From Sclerodactyla briareus (Eukaryota; Echinodermata; Holothuroidea; Dendrochirotida; Sclerodactylidae), in NCBI GenBank assembly GCA_026419785.1, contig JAODTK010005848.1:1-64000 (forward strand): a stretch of DNA of 64,000 nucleotides. The letters run 5' to 3'. This document shows positions 10,730 through 21,989 of this stretch, piece by piece. Each line of letters opens with the position of its first letter. Positions within the stretch are counted from its first letter, which is position 1. Made by a program: the position numbers and the translations under genes. The notes beneath the pieces were generated by a model, which worked only from the letters and a program-made list of their open reading frames with translations, did no database searches and was not told the origin of the DNA.

Positions 10730-11637
10730 AACTAGACATGTGTAGCTGTAAACCGCCACGTGTATATCCCCACTTTTGAGGCAATCATTGGAAAGAGTAT
10801 CTAACACCCCATAAAGACCCCCATTTTACTCAGAAACCAAGACAAACTTCATCCATCATCCCCAAGTTTGTTGTACTCCCTGGGTTTGATAGCACATGAA
10901 ATGTGTGAATTTGACCCAGGATGGCTTTGAAATGAACTTCTAACTTTGTGAGGAAAACAAATGTAGCCCCCATCCACAGTTTTTGTTCAAATCTGAAAAA
11001 TTTTGGAAATCGCATAAATTTTGGCAAGTTTGACCTCCGATGCCTTGAAATGACCGCCACATTTGTCGAATTCAACTATAAGTCGTTTCCCAACCCATTT
11101 CGTTCAAATCTAACAAAGTTTGGAAAATCGCATAAATTTCACAAATTGACCTTTGAGACCTTGAATGACCTCCACATTTTTTGGGATCAACTATAGTCCT
11201 ACCCCCCAAGTTTTGTTCAAATCCGACTAACTTGAAAATTTCGGCGAACAAATTATCCAATAGCGGCCCCACATTGCAGCGATGCCCACTTCCGACTCCT
11301 CCGAGATTTCCTTTCACTATGGGCGACAAGTGGTACCCATGTTCAGATCAATCGGATAAAGCTTTTTTAAGAGTTATTTGCGCTAACGGAAAATCTTCCA
11401 ATCGTGGAACTTATTCAAATTGCGGACCCCGTTCATGTGACGACGCCCACTTTCGAACTCATCCCGAGATTTCACTAAGGGCGGACATGTGTGCCAAAGT
11501 TGTGCGCTCAAACAGCAAAGTGTTGGAGAGTTATTCCGCTACCAAGACACGCGGCGTCGATTGCCGGACCGCGGCGGCGGCGGCGGAGACGTGCGAAGGC
11601 CAAAACCATAATATCCCCGAAGTGGGGATATAATTAA
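10730..11637 (+). repeat. Family A element, full-length, forward
   Basis: Begins AACTAGACATGTGTAGCTGT then AAACCGCC. It contains three to four ~120-bp units (TTGTTCAAATC, TTGACCTYYGATGCCTTGAA, TTTTTTGGGATCAACTATAG) and ends in the perfect palindrome ATATCCCCGAAGTGGGGATAT (11611-11631) followed by AATTAATCA. The copy at 22855-23766 is the same element inverted. Confidence 0.82.
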
Positions 11638-12046
11638 TCATGGTCCAATTTTGAACCGATTACATAGAGTACAATATTCCTGACTGAAGCTACATATCCC
11701 ATCTCGCCCCAATCAGATTTGATTCTCAGAAGATTGCCTCTCGTTGGATCCTTTTCGCGGTAGCCGATGAAAAGTCCTTCATAGAGCTCTTTCACAGCCA
11801 ATGAAGCATCTGTCCAACTCGAGTGCGGGACTCCCAGGAAGGTTCCCGGAATGGGCATCTGAAACCACAGAACTACAGGGAGAACCGAGGAGAGAACGGG
11901 CTTCCTGCCAAGGAAGAAGGCTGCTCTGAGTAGGATGCGACAGGCAGCGATGATGTCCCCGGGTTGGTTCTGAGCCCAGAGAGGGCTCTTTCCAGTAGCT
12001 TCGTGGAGGAGGAAGAACTCGATATGAAGGTATCTTTTTCCTCCTC
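11634..12046 (-). CDS. Candidate 3 prime exon on the minus strand, unrecognised
   Basis: Reading leftward from a possible acceptor (TATTAAC branch-like motif, then CACCATGAG near 12046), one frame is open for about 130 codons to a TAA at 11634-11636. It includes IEFFLLHEATGKSPLWAQNQ, PGDIIAACRILLRAAFFLG, LPVVLWFQMPIPGTFLGVP, DASLAVKELYEGLFIGYRE and LLRIKSDWGEMGYVAS. Mixed hydrophobic and charged composition and length make it more protein-like than most of the window. The stop codon sits in the terminal ATTAAT of the family A element ending at ~11637, so it too is terminated by a repeat. I do not recognise the family. Confidence 0.35.
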
Positions 12047-12288
12047 ATGGTGTTAATATGAACATGGCTGAAGAAAGTAGGAATGTTCAGGAACTAGAGT
12101 ACTCGCTGTTCTTCTTTTTCTGGCCCCAAATTGATACACGAAGGATTTTAATAACATCATGGTTTTAAAAAATCTTTCCTTTCCTTTTTTAAACCTGGAA
12201 GAAGAGTAGGGGTATCCTGTGGGCTGGATGTAGTTTGAATATTTACAAGAACGCATGTCCATCAAAGATTGCCCGAAGCAAATTATGA

Positions 12289-12499
12289 ATGATGCTACAA
12301 CGAATAACTAGAATACTCGTGTATGAGAGTTGTTTTAACATTATGCTTGAATGTTTTCAAGAGACGAGTAATGCTGAAGAGAAGCTGAATACTGTTTTAG
12401 ATATTCTGGTAACTGGTGAGAATCACGGGGTCATAGAGTCAGTCATCAATATGACTGATAATTGGCCGAACATGCGTCTTCGAGAAGGGAACCTGAGAA
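12289..12499 (+). CDS. Candidate exon, unknown alpha-helical protein
   Basis: An ATG at 12289 (in-frame TGA directly upstream) opens a frame to a perfect AGAA|GTAAGT donor, ending in phase 1. It reads ILVYESCFNIMLECFQET, then SNAEEKLNTVLDILVTG, then ENHGVIESVINMTDNW and PNMRLREGNLR. Amphipathic periodicity and balanced composition look like real protein. The EEKLNTVLDILVTG...GVIESV part faintly recalls the last helices of death-fold (CARD-like) domains, but this is only a suggestion. The end phase fits the candidate exon at 13802. There is no polypyrimidine tract upstream, so the 5 prime limit is uncertain. Confidence 0.4.
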
Positions 12500-12783
12500 G
12501 TAAGTCTACACGGGTCCCTTGCCCGGGCGACGCACCACTTACATACTATCCCCGGTGGGACCTACCAACAGATCCTATGACATAGGCTTTGAAGTGTGGG
12601 CTAAAGCCTTCAATCTATAGCATCGAATCCTGAGGAGGCTGGTAGGGTCGTTCACTCATTGCGAGGGTGGGTGACCATGAAATGCGTGTCTAATCTGCTG
12701 AATGATTAGGTTCAGACATGGGGGGGAATCTTTCAGTGAGATTGGTAAGTATGTTGCTACTAATTCTTCACCAACCATTTTAG

Positions 12784-13660
12784 GTTTTGATTCCTTGGAC
12801 GAAGTCAGAGGAATCTCTGCAGTCTTACAGTGTGTGTGTATGTTGTGTGCGTATGGACCGCCCAGCTTGTTAAACACGATAACGCGACCCCACCTGGATG
12901 GATGAAGCTCAAACTGGTATGTGTTTCCACATGAGAGTACTGAACCCTATTGTTTTGGGGTCCGGCTAGGTCACAAGAGGTCAGGTCTGACAGAACTTGT
13001 AAACATGGATAAGTCCAGAATGGTCTCTTATCGGTGAAATTGGTGTGTGCTTTTGTTATGGGTATACGGAACTGTATTGATTTTGGTGTAGGTCCGGGTG
13101 TATTGTGTCAAAATAGAAAAGTTGTGAGATGGATGACGCTCAATACTTTGGATGTGTGTTCCCTGTGATGAGTACATGCACACTGTTGTTTTGGCGTCAG
13201 GTCAGAGGTCATCTGAGGTCACCCATAAAGGTCGAAGTCTTGAAACTTTGTAAACACGATAAGGTCCAGAATGGTTGGTCTGATCAGGTTGAAATTTAAG
13301 TGTGTAGTTTTTTCTTATCAAAGTTCAGGGAACGCCTATTGGTTTGGTTGGCCATTTGTCAGACGTTATGGGTTGCCCTTGAGCTGGTACAATCTCCCCT
13401 TCGTCCTTGTGTCCTGGCGTATAGTTTGGGTCAGAAAGGGTCAAGGAAGTCTTTTGGCTTCTGGTTTGGGAATCACCTGCTACCTGGAAATGGTATTCTT
13501 TTTCTTGTCTTGCCAAACACTTCCTACATTTGTTTGGAGGTGAATCATGTAGTCTCAATACTCAAGTCTTATTGGGGGCTGGTTGGGTTCGGATTTTCTT
13601 CAGAATTTCTCCTTTTGATGAATTAATTGTATGGCTTTGGTGGTTTCTGGTTTCTACCGG
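12784..13660 (+). repeat. Family B array (~300-bp units)
   Basis: Landmarks recur: GACGAAGTCAGAGGAATC with GTGTGTGTGTATG at the head, GGATGGATGAAGCTCA, GTATGTGTTTCC, GTCAGGTCAGAGGTCATCTG, AACACGATAAGGTCCAGAAT, and the tail AAGGGTCAAGGAAGTC..TTTGGCTTCTGG. About three units. The head is shared with 33173. Confidence 0.8.
13199..13221 (+). promoter_or_regulatory. Nuclear-receptor half-site cluster (DR1 plus DR4) in family B
   Basis: Three exact AGGTCA half-sites lie at 13199-13204, 13206-13211 and 13216-13221, giving spacers of 1 and 4 bases. DR1 and DR4 are the known layouts for RXR/HNF4-type and TR/LXR-type dimers. The site is part of a repeat unit. No function is shown. Confidence 0.4.
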
Positions 13661-13801
13661 AAATAACAAAATTATTAAGGTGTAGCCCCAATTGCTTGAC
13701 GCAACTGTTTGCACAGGTAACTATTAGCTGTGACTAGTTTGACATTTTTCTTCCATTGTGTATGATTGATCTAATGTTTGGTTACTAACTGTTCTCTCTA
13801 G

Positions 13802-13974
13802 GGGTGTTTTGCATTCATTCATCACATGAATCTGCAGAGGTGGTGCAAGACCCTCAGACCAAAATATTGGCCACCCATACGGAGAGATCCATTAACCACC
13901 AGAGCAAGTATCATTTGAATGCACCAACAATCGGGCCGCAGATTACTTCCAGTGTTTACCATTGTGTAACCTAG
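13802..13974 (+). CDS. Candidate terminal exon, cut off by a family A repeat
   Basis: After a TAACTGTTCTCTCTAG acceptor, the phase that continues the 12289-12499 exon stays open for 56 codons: VFCIHSSHESAEVVQDPQT, then KILATHTERSINHQSKYHL, then NAPTIGPQITSSVYHCVT and TAG. The stop codon falls inside the CTAGACATG start of the family A element beginning at ~13968, so the repeat supplies the terminator. An alternative frame (ATG at 13826, LQRWCKTLRPKYWPPIRRD, stop at ~13917) is also open from the acceptor. No family is recognised. The exon pair could be a gene fragment truncated by insertion. Confidence 0.33.
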
Positions 13975-14700
13975 ACATGTGCATGCGGGTAAACCCGTTC
14001 GTATATATCCCTGCATAGATTTAAAATGTGGGGACTTGTTCAAGAAAAGTACATTAAATCATTCCCATTTGACTTCCGGGAACTTTGACATGACCTACCT
14101 GTTGTTCATGATAACTGTGTCCCCATTTCTGTCATAACATTTTCAAGTTCTCGGTTCAAATCATTCATGTCTATGGTCCCTGTTGCACTACTTATTTTTC
14201 ATGACAAACAGAGGACTGCTAACATTCTTGTATATTATGATTCATTTATTTGAAACGGTTTATTTTTATCTCCCCCATGCCTGTACGTGCAAGTGCTTGA
14301 TTTCCTTTCTGGATTGATAAAGTTTTATTCACTTACCTACTCTGAAATCACGAAAAAAAAACGTGAATTGACCTCTGGTGACTTGATGAAATTACTTTCA
14401 TGGTGTGTCCGTACCTACTTTTTGTTCCTCACTTACCAAGTTTTATTTAAATCAGACTAACTCTTTTCCTGTATAACCTGTGAAATAGAGGGCAGCAGAC
14501 ATGCAGCACTTCCCACTTTTGAACTCAACCAAGCTTTCGCTATGGCAGAACATGTGTCCCATGTTTCGGATCAGTCGGATAAAGCGAAAAAGAGTTGTTG
14601 TGCTAACACCTGAGGTTTGGCAAGCAATGAAGATGGTGGTGGCAAACACACCCTGAAAACATAATTCCCGAACACCTGCAGGTTGCGGGGCATATAATTA
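13968..14700 (+). repeat. Family A element, forward, head of an inverted pair
   Basis: Starts CTAGACATGTGCATGCGGGT then AAACCCG, the family left end, and ends CGGGGCATATAATTAAT. It is joined tail to tail at ~14700 with the inverted copy 14701-15166. The start coincides with the stop codon of the candidate exon at 13802. Confidence 0.72.
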
Positions 14701-15166
14701 ATAATCCCACTTTGGGGATATTATGTGTTTTCCGCCTTCGCCGCATCTATCTGCCGCCGCCGATTGTGTTAGTGCATAAGTCAAACTCTTTATCCATTGA
14801 TTGATCTGAAACATGTTCGCCCTAAGTAAAAATCTTAGCCACAAACATCTCATGTGCCGTGCCTGCTGCCCTCTATTTTGCAGGTTTACAACAACCACGA
14901 AACGAGAAGTTTGTCTATTTTACACAGGGCTTGGTGGGTTTGGACTTTAGTTTGGTCCCGAAAAATGACTTTTTAAGGTCACCGGAGGGCAAAATTTTCT
15001 GCAATTGTGCATTTAGAACATGGTAGTTCATTTGAATAACCGTCCCTTAATTTTGGTCAGGATGTTGTTCCTTTTGATATTTAAATCCTTAATAACCAAC
15101 TTCACTTTCTTGTTTAACAGTGGGGATATACCTGTTGACAGTTTACCCGCAGGCCAATGTCTAGTT
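14701..15166 (-). repeat. Family A element, inverted copy
   Basis: Reads as family A on the minus strand: the palindrome CCCACTTTGGGGATATTATG at the left, GGCGAAGGC-like GC-rich block, AGAGGGCAGCAG, and the family left end inverted at GGGGATATACC...TTTACCCGC...TCTAGTT (15122-15166). Confidence 0.72.
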
Positions 15167-15718
15167 ATTCCGTGAATTCAATGTGCTCTGTGTTATTTCT
15201 TTATGCATGGGTTATTATTATTTATTGTAATTAATAATCAGCGAATTGCGCGGGTGAAGGTCCTACGATAATGAGTCCTATCACATTCAAGCTCTTCTCT
15301 GTTGAAAACTGCCCATTGTGTCTTCCCATTCTTCCCTCCCCATTATGGCAGTCCATATCGGAATGTGGGCCGCCACCCGTCCACTCAGGGATTCGATGGG
15401 ACAATGGGTTTGATCCCACCGCGCTTGCACTTGGGCGTAATAGAAGCAGTTTGTTCACAATCCATGAGCCAACACGTTCTGAACCTTAAATCGACATCGC
15501 TTATGTAACGCAATGACATAGACAATTTGTATATGAATTTGTATAACATCCCTTAGTCCATGAAGTCCAATGTGCTATGGTGTTGTTCCATTTCCCTTAA
15601 TATTGGTTCTAATAGTCCAGTGAACCAATGTGTTGTGTGTTTTGGTTCGCGTTCTGCAGGAACTTTCGTATTTAGGCCAGGTAACCAAACGCAACTGTGT
15701 GGTGTTCCTCTTCTTCAG

Positions 15719-15855
15719 ATCATGGTAATTACTTCCTTCTTCTTCCGATACAAGGAGAAGAAAGAAGCAGTGGCGGTCATAAAGGAAAATTAACGCTACC
15801 TCTACAAGGAAGAAAACTCTGTGTAAGACCCGCAGAAGAGAATAAACCAGATAAG
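15719..15855 (+). CDS. Candidate coding exon, basic linker of the LOTUS gene
   Basis: The segment lies between a CTCTTCTTCAG acceptor and an AAG|GTTAGT donor and is open for 45 codons in one frame. That frame reads HGNYFLLLPIQGEE, a basic Gly/Ser-rich stretch, then KLCVRPAEENKPDK. It ends in phase 0, and the next candidate exon (18587) starts in phase 0. The hydrophobic YFLLLPI start could be the last strand of the LOTUS fold, but the start phase (1) does not match the LOTUS exon end (phase 2), so an intermediate exon or an indel is required. Membership in the LOTUS gene is inferred from strand, phase and position. The protein itself is not recognised. Confidence 0.42.
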
Positions 15856-16720
15856 GTTAGTCCTCCACATGGACCTAGCATCAAATCAAATAGTATTTCA
15901 CGATTGAATCACGCGTGGAACCTCCAACATTTATGCCATAATTCATTTTGATGGGGGCAGACTGTACGAATGCAATACCCTAACATGTTGCCACTTTCAA
16001 TGGCACATTGATCGAACACAGCACTATTTTGAATTCTTTGTGTGTATGTCAAGGCAACCATTGGTACTAACGAATGAACTGGAAACAGTTTAAATAGCAA
16101 GGAGCTTCTACCGACCCCCCCCCCTCCCCCCTCATTAATGTTGTCAGAGTTCAATTATTTGTCTCGCCTGATCATCAGAAGACGATCAAATTTTGCTAAA
16201 GTTCGCTGTTGGTGCCTCCAGCCCGATTCTCACTGGTCCATTAGGACGTGAAAATCACGAAGTTGGTTCGAAACACACACACATCACTTTTTTTAGGCTG
16301 CATGAGTCCTCTATAAATGAATATGGTATGAAATTGAAATCTTGGTTCCTTATCTGTAGCAAGCCTTACCCATGCATTATTTAAAGTACAATGGGCATGT
16401 GTAAACTAACTTTGCTATTTTGCTTGTCTCATAATCTTGTATATGTAGCAAACAACCCATACCTCAGAAAAAAATGCAATGATTCAAGTGTAAAGAGGTG
16501 ACAATCCCGCTATTGCGCAATGTGTCTGGCGTGACGTCAGCGAGTGGAACCGGTGAACCCTGTGTACTACAGAGTTAATCCATACCATACGTTACCATCC
16601 TAGTAACAAAAGGACTGACAATGGAATCTGATTGAAAACAACAAATTCGTTCACAAGAAAGGAGGGATAATTGCACTTTTGAAGTATAACCAATATGTTC
16701 TTGTTATGGGAGGTGCAAAA

Positions 16721-16925
16721 ATTCACCATTTACTGTGTAAAAGTCACGGGGACGTTTGCATGGTTACTGACGTCATCAGTTACAGTGAAATTCAATCAAG
16801 TAAAAAAGGGATGACAACCCAACAAGGGAACATGGCCAGAATGCCCAACATTGGGTTGGGGGTTATTAATATGCCATCTTTTCATCTGTGCGGTTAAAGA
16901 GGATCTGTTGCATGACCATTGTACT
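16721..16925 (+). repeat. Family D repeat, forward copy
   Basis: GGTTACTGACGTCATCAGTT, CAGTGAAATTCA, GCCCAACATTGGGTTGGGG and CTTTTCATCTGTGC align with the inverse of 59818-60022. The short palindromes TGACGTCA (CRE-like) and CCCAACATTGGGTTGGG are included. No coding is evident. Confidence 0.65.
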
Positions 16926-17289
16926 TTGAGGCACCACCATTGACAATGAATCATCCTGTCGGGAGTATGGGGGTGCATCATACAAGTAAAATTGTGCATA
17001 ATGCTAGTACTACAGTCTCGTCAATTAGGCAGGGAGTCGCAGCACCTGTATGGACCGAGCTGCTTTCAAAACCTATGCACTGCTCCTGTTCAAGATCTCA
17101 TTTGCGGTTGCAGGGAAGCAGTGGATATTGTTGTCTTGCCTGAGGGCACACCAACAACAAAAGTTGAGGAGTTCAAGTATACTGTATGCGAAGCTCACAA
17201 GAGCAGTTTGTTTGTTAAGCCTAATTCCTTGGAAAAAACAATCAAATTCTCACAGTCGCCTAATACTTATAAAATACATTTTCAGATCA

Positions 17290-18310
17290 GTGTGTGTTGT
17301 ATGTGTGTGATGTGTGTGTGGGACGCCTAGCGCTTGGGGCGTGCAAGTGTCCAGGGAGTGGAAGCGAACTCAACCCTGCTTGATGAATCAAGTTCGTACT
17401 TTGTATATGTGGGACCGCATAATTGAGTACATGATCCCTAAGTTTTTGGGTTTCAGGGTCAAATGTCATCTAAGGTCAAGAGAGAGACGGGTCACCAGTC
17501 TGAAAATCTTGTAACACCATAAGTCCAGACTGGAACGGTATGCAGCTTTCTTTTATGAGGAGGACAGGAACCCATCATTTCAGTTGTGAAACGGGGTGTC
17601 AGATGGGGAAACATGGGGAAATGTGAAGAATTGATAATTGGGCATTATTTTAGCTCATAACACAGTAACTCGGGACCCCACTTAGATGAATCAAGTTATA
17701 CTTGGAATGGGTTCCCCATAATGATACATGATCCTTATTGTTTTGGGTCAGGTCAGAGGTATCTGAGGGCAAGAGAGTCTGAAAGTGGAAACCTTGTGAA
17801 CATGATAAGTCAGAAGGGGTCAGTCTGAGCAGGTTGGAAAGTTGGTTGTGTGTAGTTCTTATGGGAGTACAGGAACCCTATTATTTTTGGTTTAGGTCAG
17901 AGTGGAATGTTGGTCAAAAATTGAGAAAAAAATGGAATAGTTACTATTTGCCCAATTTTGGCTTGTAAACATATTAACTCAACTTGACTTGATGGATGAG
18001 GCCCATACTTGGTATGTGTGTTCCCAATGGGTTACATCAACCCTTGTTTGGCTTAGGTCAGAGTAATTGAGGTCACGTATCTGAAAATCTGGAAATTCAG
18101 TGTGTATTAAACTTTCTCAAGAGTATAGGAACCCTATTGGTGGTTGGGTTAAATTGTCAGATGTGATGTTGCCCATGATGAGCCGGTACAATGAATGAAG
18201 TGAAATTCCCATTTGTCCTGTGCTAGCTTAGGTTGTCAGGGGAAAGAGTCAAGGAATTAATAAGCCTTTTGGCACTGGTTATCATATATAGAATGTAATT
18301 CTACTGGTCC
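17290..18310 (+). repeat. Family B array
   Basis: GTGTGTGTATG-type head, then TGATGAATCAAGTTCGTACT, GGTCAAATGTCATCTAAGGT and units ending AGAGTCAAGGAATTAATAAG then CCTTTTGGC. Three to four degenerate units, with no reading frame preserved between them. Confidence 0.78.
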
Positions 18311-18586
18311 CTCAGACATGTAAAAAAAAATCCATGGAGAGGTGGGGGCAACACCTTCCCAATTTGAGCGCCCATCAAAAACGGGTGCAGTAAAACATAG
18401 ACTCACAACCCTCAGATCTCAAAACCATTAGCGATGTTGAATTCACCTCTATTCAGGTCATGGGATGCCTGTGAGTGATTTAAATGGTCCATTTCAGGTA
18501 ATGTCCCCAATTGTTCCCTGTATAGTATTCAACAACCATCCGCTGAATAAGTTTTCTCATGGCTTCATTGGTTGGTTTGGGCATAG

Positions 18587-18821
18587 ACTATTAAACAAGA
18601 TACACACGCTGAGATGCGCATTCCACCACACCCGTCTATGATGCGACCATTACATCCCGTAATGGTGCCTCCATTACCCAATGGACACACTCAATCTTTG
18701 CACCGCCAATGGCGCAGCCATCCCAGTGTTCCCACCTTACCCACCGCCAGTGATGTGGCCTCGCCGAATGCACGGGAGGTTCACTGTGAGAAACCACATA
18801 GGGCACACCACAGAAGGGAAG
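18587..18821 (+). CDS. Candidate coding exon, proline/methionine-rich linker
   Basis: The segment follows GGTTTGGGCATAG and ends AAG|GTATGG. It opens TIKQDTHAEMRIPPHPSMM and continues RPLHPVMVPPLPNGHTQSLH in one frame. After a one-base shift near 18695-18705 it continues NGAAIPVFPPYPPPVMWP, then a basic tail RRMHGRFTVRNHIGHTTEGK that ends exactly at the donor in phase 0. The two frames join into one continuous low-complexity Pro/Met/His segment, which is what one expects of a disordered linker between LOTUS and Tudor or other domains. No catalytic motif is visible. The surrounding DNA is family B repeat on the left and unannotated intron on the right. Confidence 0.5.
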
Positions 18822-19559
18822 GTATGGGATTTATTTTTAACAGGGTTCCCGCAATTCATGGAAAACTGGAAAAGTCATAGAACTTTATCGATAAGAAAAC
18901 AGGCCTGGATAAGTTTTTTAATTCAGTGAAAAGTTTTGAGTCATGGAAAAGTCATGGAAATTTCTCACAGAGGTTTGCTGTCGTGATTCCGACTCTTTCA
19001 GCGAGTTCAGGCTTTGAGATTTCTGTGCCGTGAGACTGTCTAGAAGAAGGTCATGGAGAATCTTCAATTGGTCATGGAAAAACGTTACATGGAAATTGAT
19101 TGCTCCAGAAGCGCAGGAACCCGGTTTTAAGAGGAGCTACGGGGAGGTAAATCTTGCTGGTGGCATAAAGTAAGTGAGCTAGTCCAAGTCGTAATCCCAT
19201 CCGGATTGAGCATGTGTCAAATTATGGTGTTTGATAAACTTATACTGAAGTAGTCATGCCCTATTTTGACAGAGGACAAAAAAATATGAGGGAAGATGAT
19301 GGTGAACCATGGCACAGCCCCTACGACTCTGGGGGGGGGGGGGGGGTGATGGGTAACAAGGGGAGGAGTGGTGTCCCAACCTGAACCAGTGACCAGTGAG
19401 TAAAGTATATATTAAGTTCAAAACAGTGCACTTGTGGGACTCGGAGAACATTACAAACGACAATGCTTGAATTTATTCAGCAGCCTCAGGATGATAAACA
19501 AATTTCTGATAGTTTCTCTTACCCACATCATCAAAGCTGTTCATTTCTTAGTGCATTAA

Positions 19560-19755
19560 ATGCCCCCCCCCCCGGGGACCAACGATGATGTGGCAATAAC
19601 TGTTCAGGCCTTGTGCCAGGGTGCGAAAAGCAAGGTTGTGGCACTATATAGTGTGGGTGTGAAAAGTTACCAATTAGCAGGGGTAATGATTGTGAGCGCT
19701 TGAGATGTCGCTTGCCAAATTTAAGGCGCTATAAAAATTTGAAATCATTAATATA
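19560..19755 (+). repeat. LINE/SINE-type 3 prime tail
   Basis: The stretch after the C run at 19561-19573 ends GAGCGCTTGAGATGTCGCTT, then GGCGCTATAAAAATTTGAAA, then TCATTAATA. This is the GCGCTTTGAG...GCGCTATA.AA form of LINE and LINE-mobilised SINE tails, related to the tails at 36190 and 58067. No RT coding remains. Confidence 0.42.
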
Positions 19756-20389
19756 CATATTATCATGTATGGTGGATATGCTTCCAAGATTCAGTGACCC
19801 CTTTACCTCCACTCTTCCAATAGGGTTACTGTAAATACTAATTGTTAGGATAGCTCTCACAATGGGCTTTCCTAATTGTGTGGAACTAATGTGGGCGTCA
19901 GCAATAGTTGTTGCTTTTCATAGCCCAATTCCGTTGGCACTAGACCTCTCTGATTCATTCGCAACTAACATCCACTAATTTATTCTAATAATATTCGATA
20001 TTGTATCCCACCATTTCACTACATGTAACCAGTATGTCCCTTGTAAAAAAAAACAATATTGCATACAGAGAGCTACCACAATAAATGTGAATTTTTCTCA
20101 CGTAATTTGTTATTAGCTAATGAATCAGCGTAATTATTTAGTGTTTGATTTTGTGTGTTATTTTAAGATATTCTTCATGAGATTGAATGGGAAAATCTGC
20201 ACTTGTGCAACGTTTGGCTGACTGGAGCATGCAATGAACAAAATTGTGTGCACCATGTTATGGACTAGGAAAACCTTCATCCAAGACCTTATTGTTTGTT
20301 AGATTGATTACTTGATCAGTTGTGGTAGAAATTTGTTAAAAATGCAAAAATTGAAACCTTGGGCATTTTCGACTATGAAGAAGATTACC

Positions 20390-20845
20390 TGACCACCTTT
20401 GATAAATCAAGCTCATACCTTGTTTTGATATGCAGGTTCCCCATCCAATAACTCCATAAACCTTATTGTTTTTGGGGTTGGGTCAAAAGTCATATGAGGT
20501 CAAACATCGGAAAAAATCTATGGTCACCACAATAGGTCCAAAATGCGGCTGAGAAGCTAGAATTGTGGTATGCAGCTTTCTCATGAGGGAGTGCCAGAAC
20601 CCTATAGATTTGGGTGTGGATTAGGAGCATTACTTGTGGAAAATGAAAAATTGATTTTTGGGCAAAATTTGGCTCCTGCTTGTGAACAATAACTTGAAAC
20701 CCCCTGGATGCTCATCAAGCTTATACTTTGTGGATGCTCCTTATATTCAGTACCCTATTTTCTGAGGTGATGAACATCAAGGGAGTAAAGGAATAACTAA
20801 GCATTTTGGCTTTCTAGTTAATGGTGTTTTGTTTGAACCAATGAT
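20390..20845 (+). repeat. Family B array, short
   Basis: CTTTGATAAATCAAGCTCAT, then TGTTTTTGGGGTTGGGTCAA and CATGAGGGAGTGCCAGAACC match the family B unit. It is followed by the TTATAACCAATTGTTGCTTA sequence that also follows the B array at 34270, about 200 bases before a type a exon, so array plus exon were duplicated together. Confidence 0.75.
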
Positions 20846-21066
20846 TTCTTTCTTAGTATCGTCCATATAATTATGTTATAACCAATTGTTGCTTATGGGT
20901 AGGATCTCCTGTCTCCTGGGCCCCTGCGTAAATGATGATTTCGTGGAAATGTAATGATGTTTCCGTGATGTGACAGATAGGTACCAACCAATCTCTTCTC
21001 TTCGGTGCAAAATGGTCAATATCATCTCGATGGCTAGTTGGGGCTACAATTTTTTCAACATTTCAG

Positions 21067-21198
21067 CTCAAGACCAAGGCACAATGGTATGAGGATGAGA
21101 GAATGAACAGTCACGGTTTGCCCCATCCTGGAGATGTCACCTCATAGAGCACAAAAATCACCGGAGGTACCACCAGGGAATCCATCCAGGAGATCAAG
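21067..21198 (+). CDS. Linker exon, type a, copy 1 (probably decayed)
   Basis: A TTTTTTCAACATTTCAG acceptor and an AAG|GTATTGTAG donor bound 132 bases that align with the exon at 35050, and more weakly with the type b exons at 23802 and 38210. Conserved features are the codons around ATGGTATGAAGGATGA, a short Ser/Pro-rich middle and a CCACCAGG end just before the donor. In the type b frame this copy hits a stop within the first third, so either an indel is present or the copy is dead. The intron just downstream (about 70 bases, beginning GTATTGTAGCA) is shared with all other copies, which indicates duplication of exon plus flanking intron. Confidence 0.4.
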
Positions 21199-21540
21199 GT
21201 ATTGTAGCATATTAACTCACAGCTTGGTCCATCCTTCCACCCCTCCCATCCCCCCTCCTCCCCCCCCCCACCTAGCCTCGAGTGAGATTAGCACTTAATG
21301 AACTATGATAATTTGCAATGTTGGGGACGATGTAGGTGGTTGGTTATTAGACTGTCCCTCTGACAGAAGTCAAATTATGAAGCACTGGGAAAAATCGTTG
21401 GAAGACAAAACATAAATTGAGAATATGTGGTCTTATGTTTTCAGAAGAATCAAGTATTGTTGGATGTGTTTTTCGAACGTTAATCTTTTTTAGAATAGCC
21501 TTACTGCCTGAATTGCTATGTTAGATGAATGATCGAAGTA

Positions 21541-21780
21541 AGGCCCAACCTCCTCTCGGTTGCATGTGAACCATCGAAACTTAGGCAGTAGCCTTGCTGC
21601 GAAATTTTGTTGTCCTTACATGAAAGACTTCCGTCCATGCTTCGCTGCCCACTTGTTGCCCCAACCCCTGCCGTGCCTGCTGCTGCGGCAGGCTCAAGGC
21701 TGCCAATCCCCCTCGATGGTCCCAACCTCCTCTCGGTCGCCGGTGAACATCGAAACTTAGCGGTATGCTTCCGCGAACAT
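21541..21780 (+). repeat. Local direct duplication, ~177-bp offset
   Basis: GGCCCAACCTCCTCTCGGTT, GAACCATCGAAACTTAGGCA (21541-21600) is repeated as GGTCCCAACCTCCTCTCGGT, GAACATCGAAACTTAGCGGT (21717-21777). The GC-rich DNA between gives open frames on both strands with no consistent protein signal. Confidence 0.6.
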
Positions 21781-21989
21781 CTCTCAAGAGCTATGTGCCT
21801 TCTGTTCTGCTGGCCCCTGGGTGGCCAACCCCTCCCCCTGAAGGTGCACGTGCTGCAGGTGACTGCAGGCCACGCTCGTAAGTTTCTGCCAACCCCCGTT
21901 AGCGCTAACAGTTCCCCCCCCCCCCCCCCGCTGGTGTACCCCTTAAGCGCGGCAGTTGGTGAGTATGTACGTGGTGTGCGTGTGAGGCC

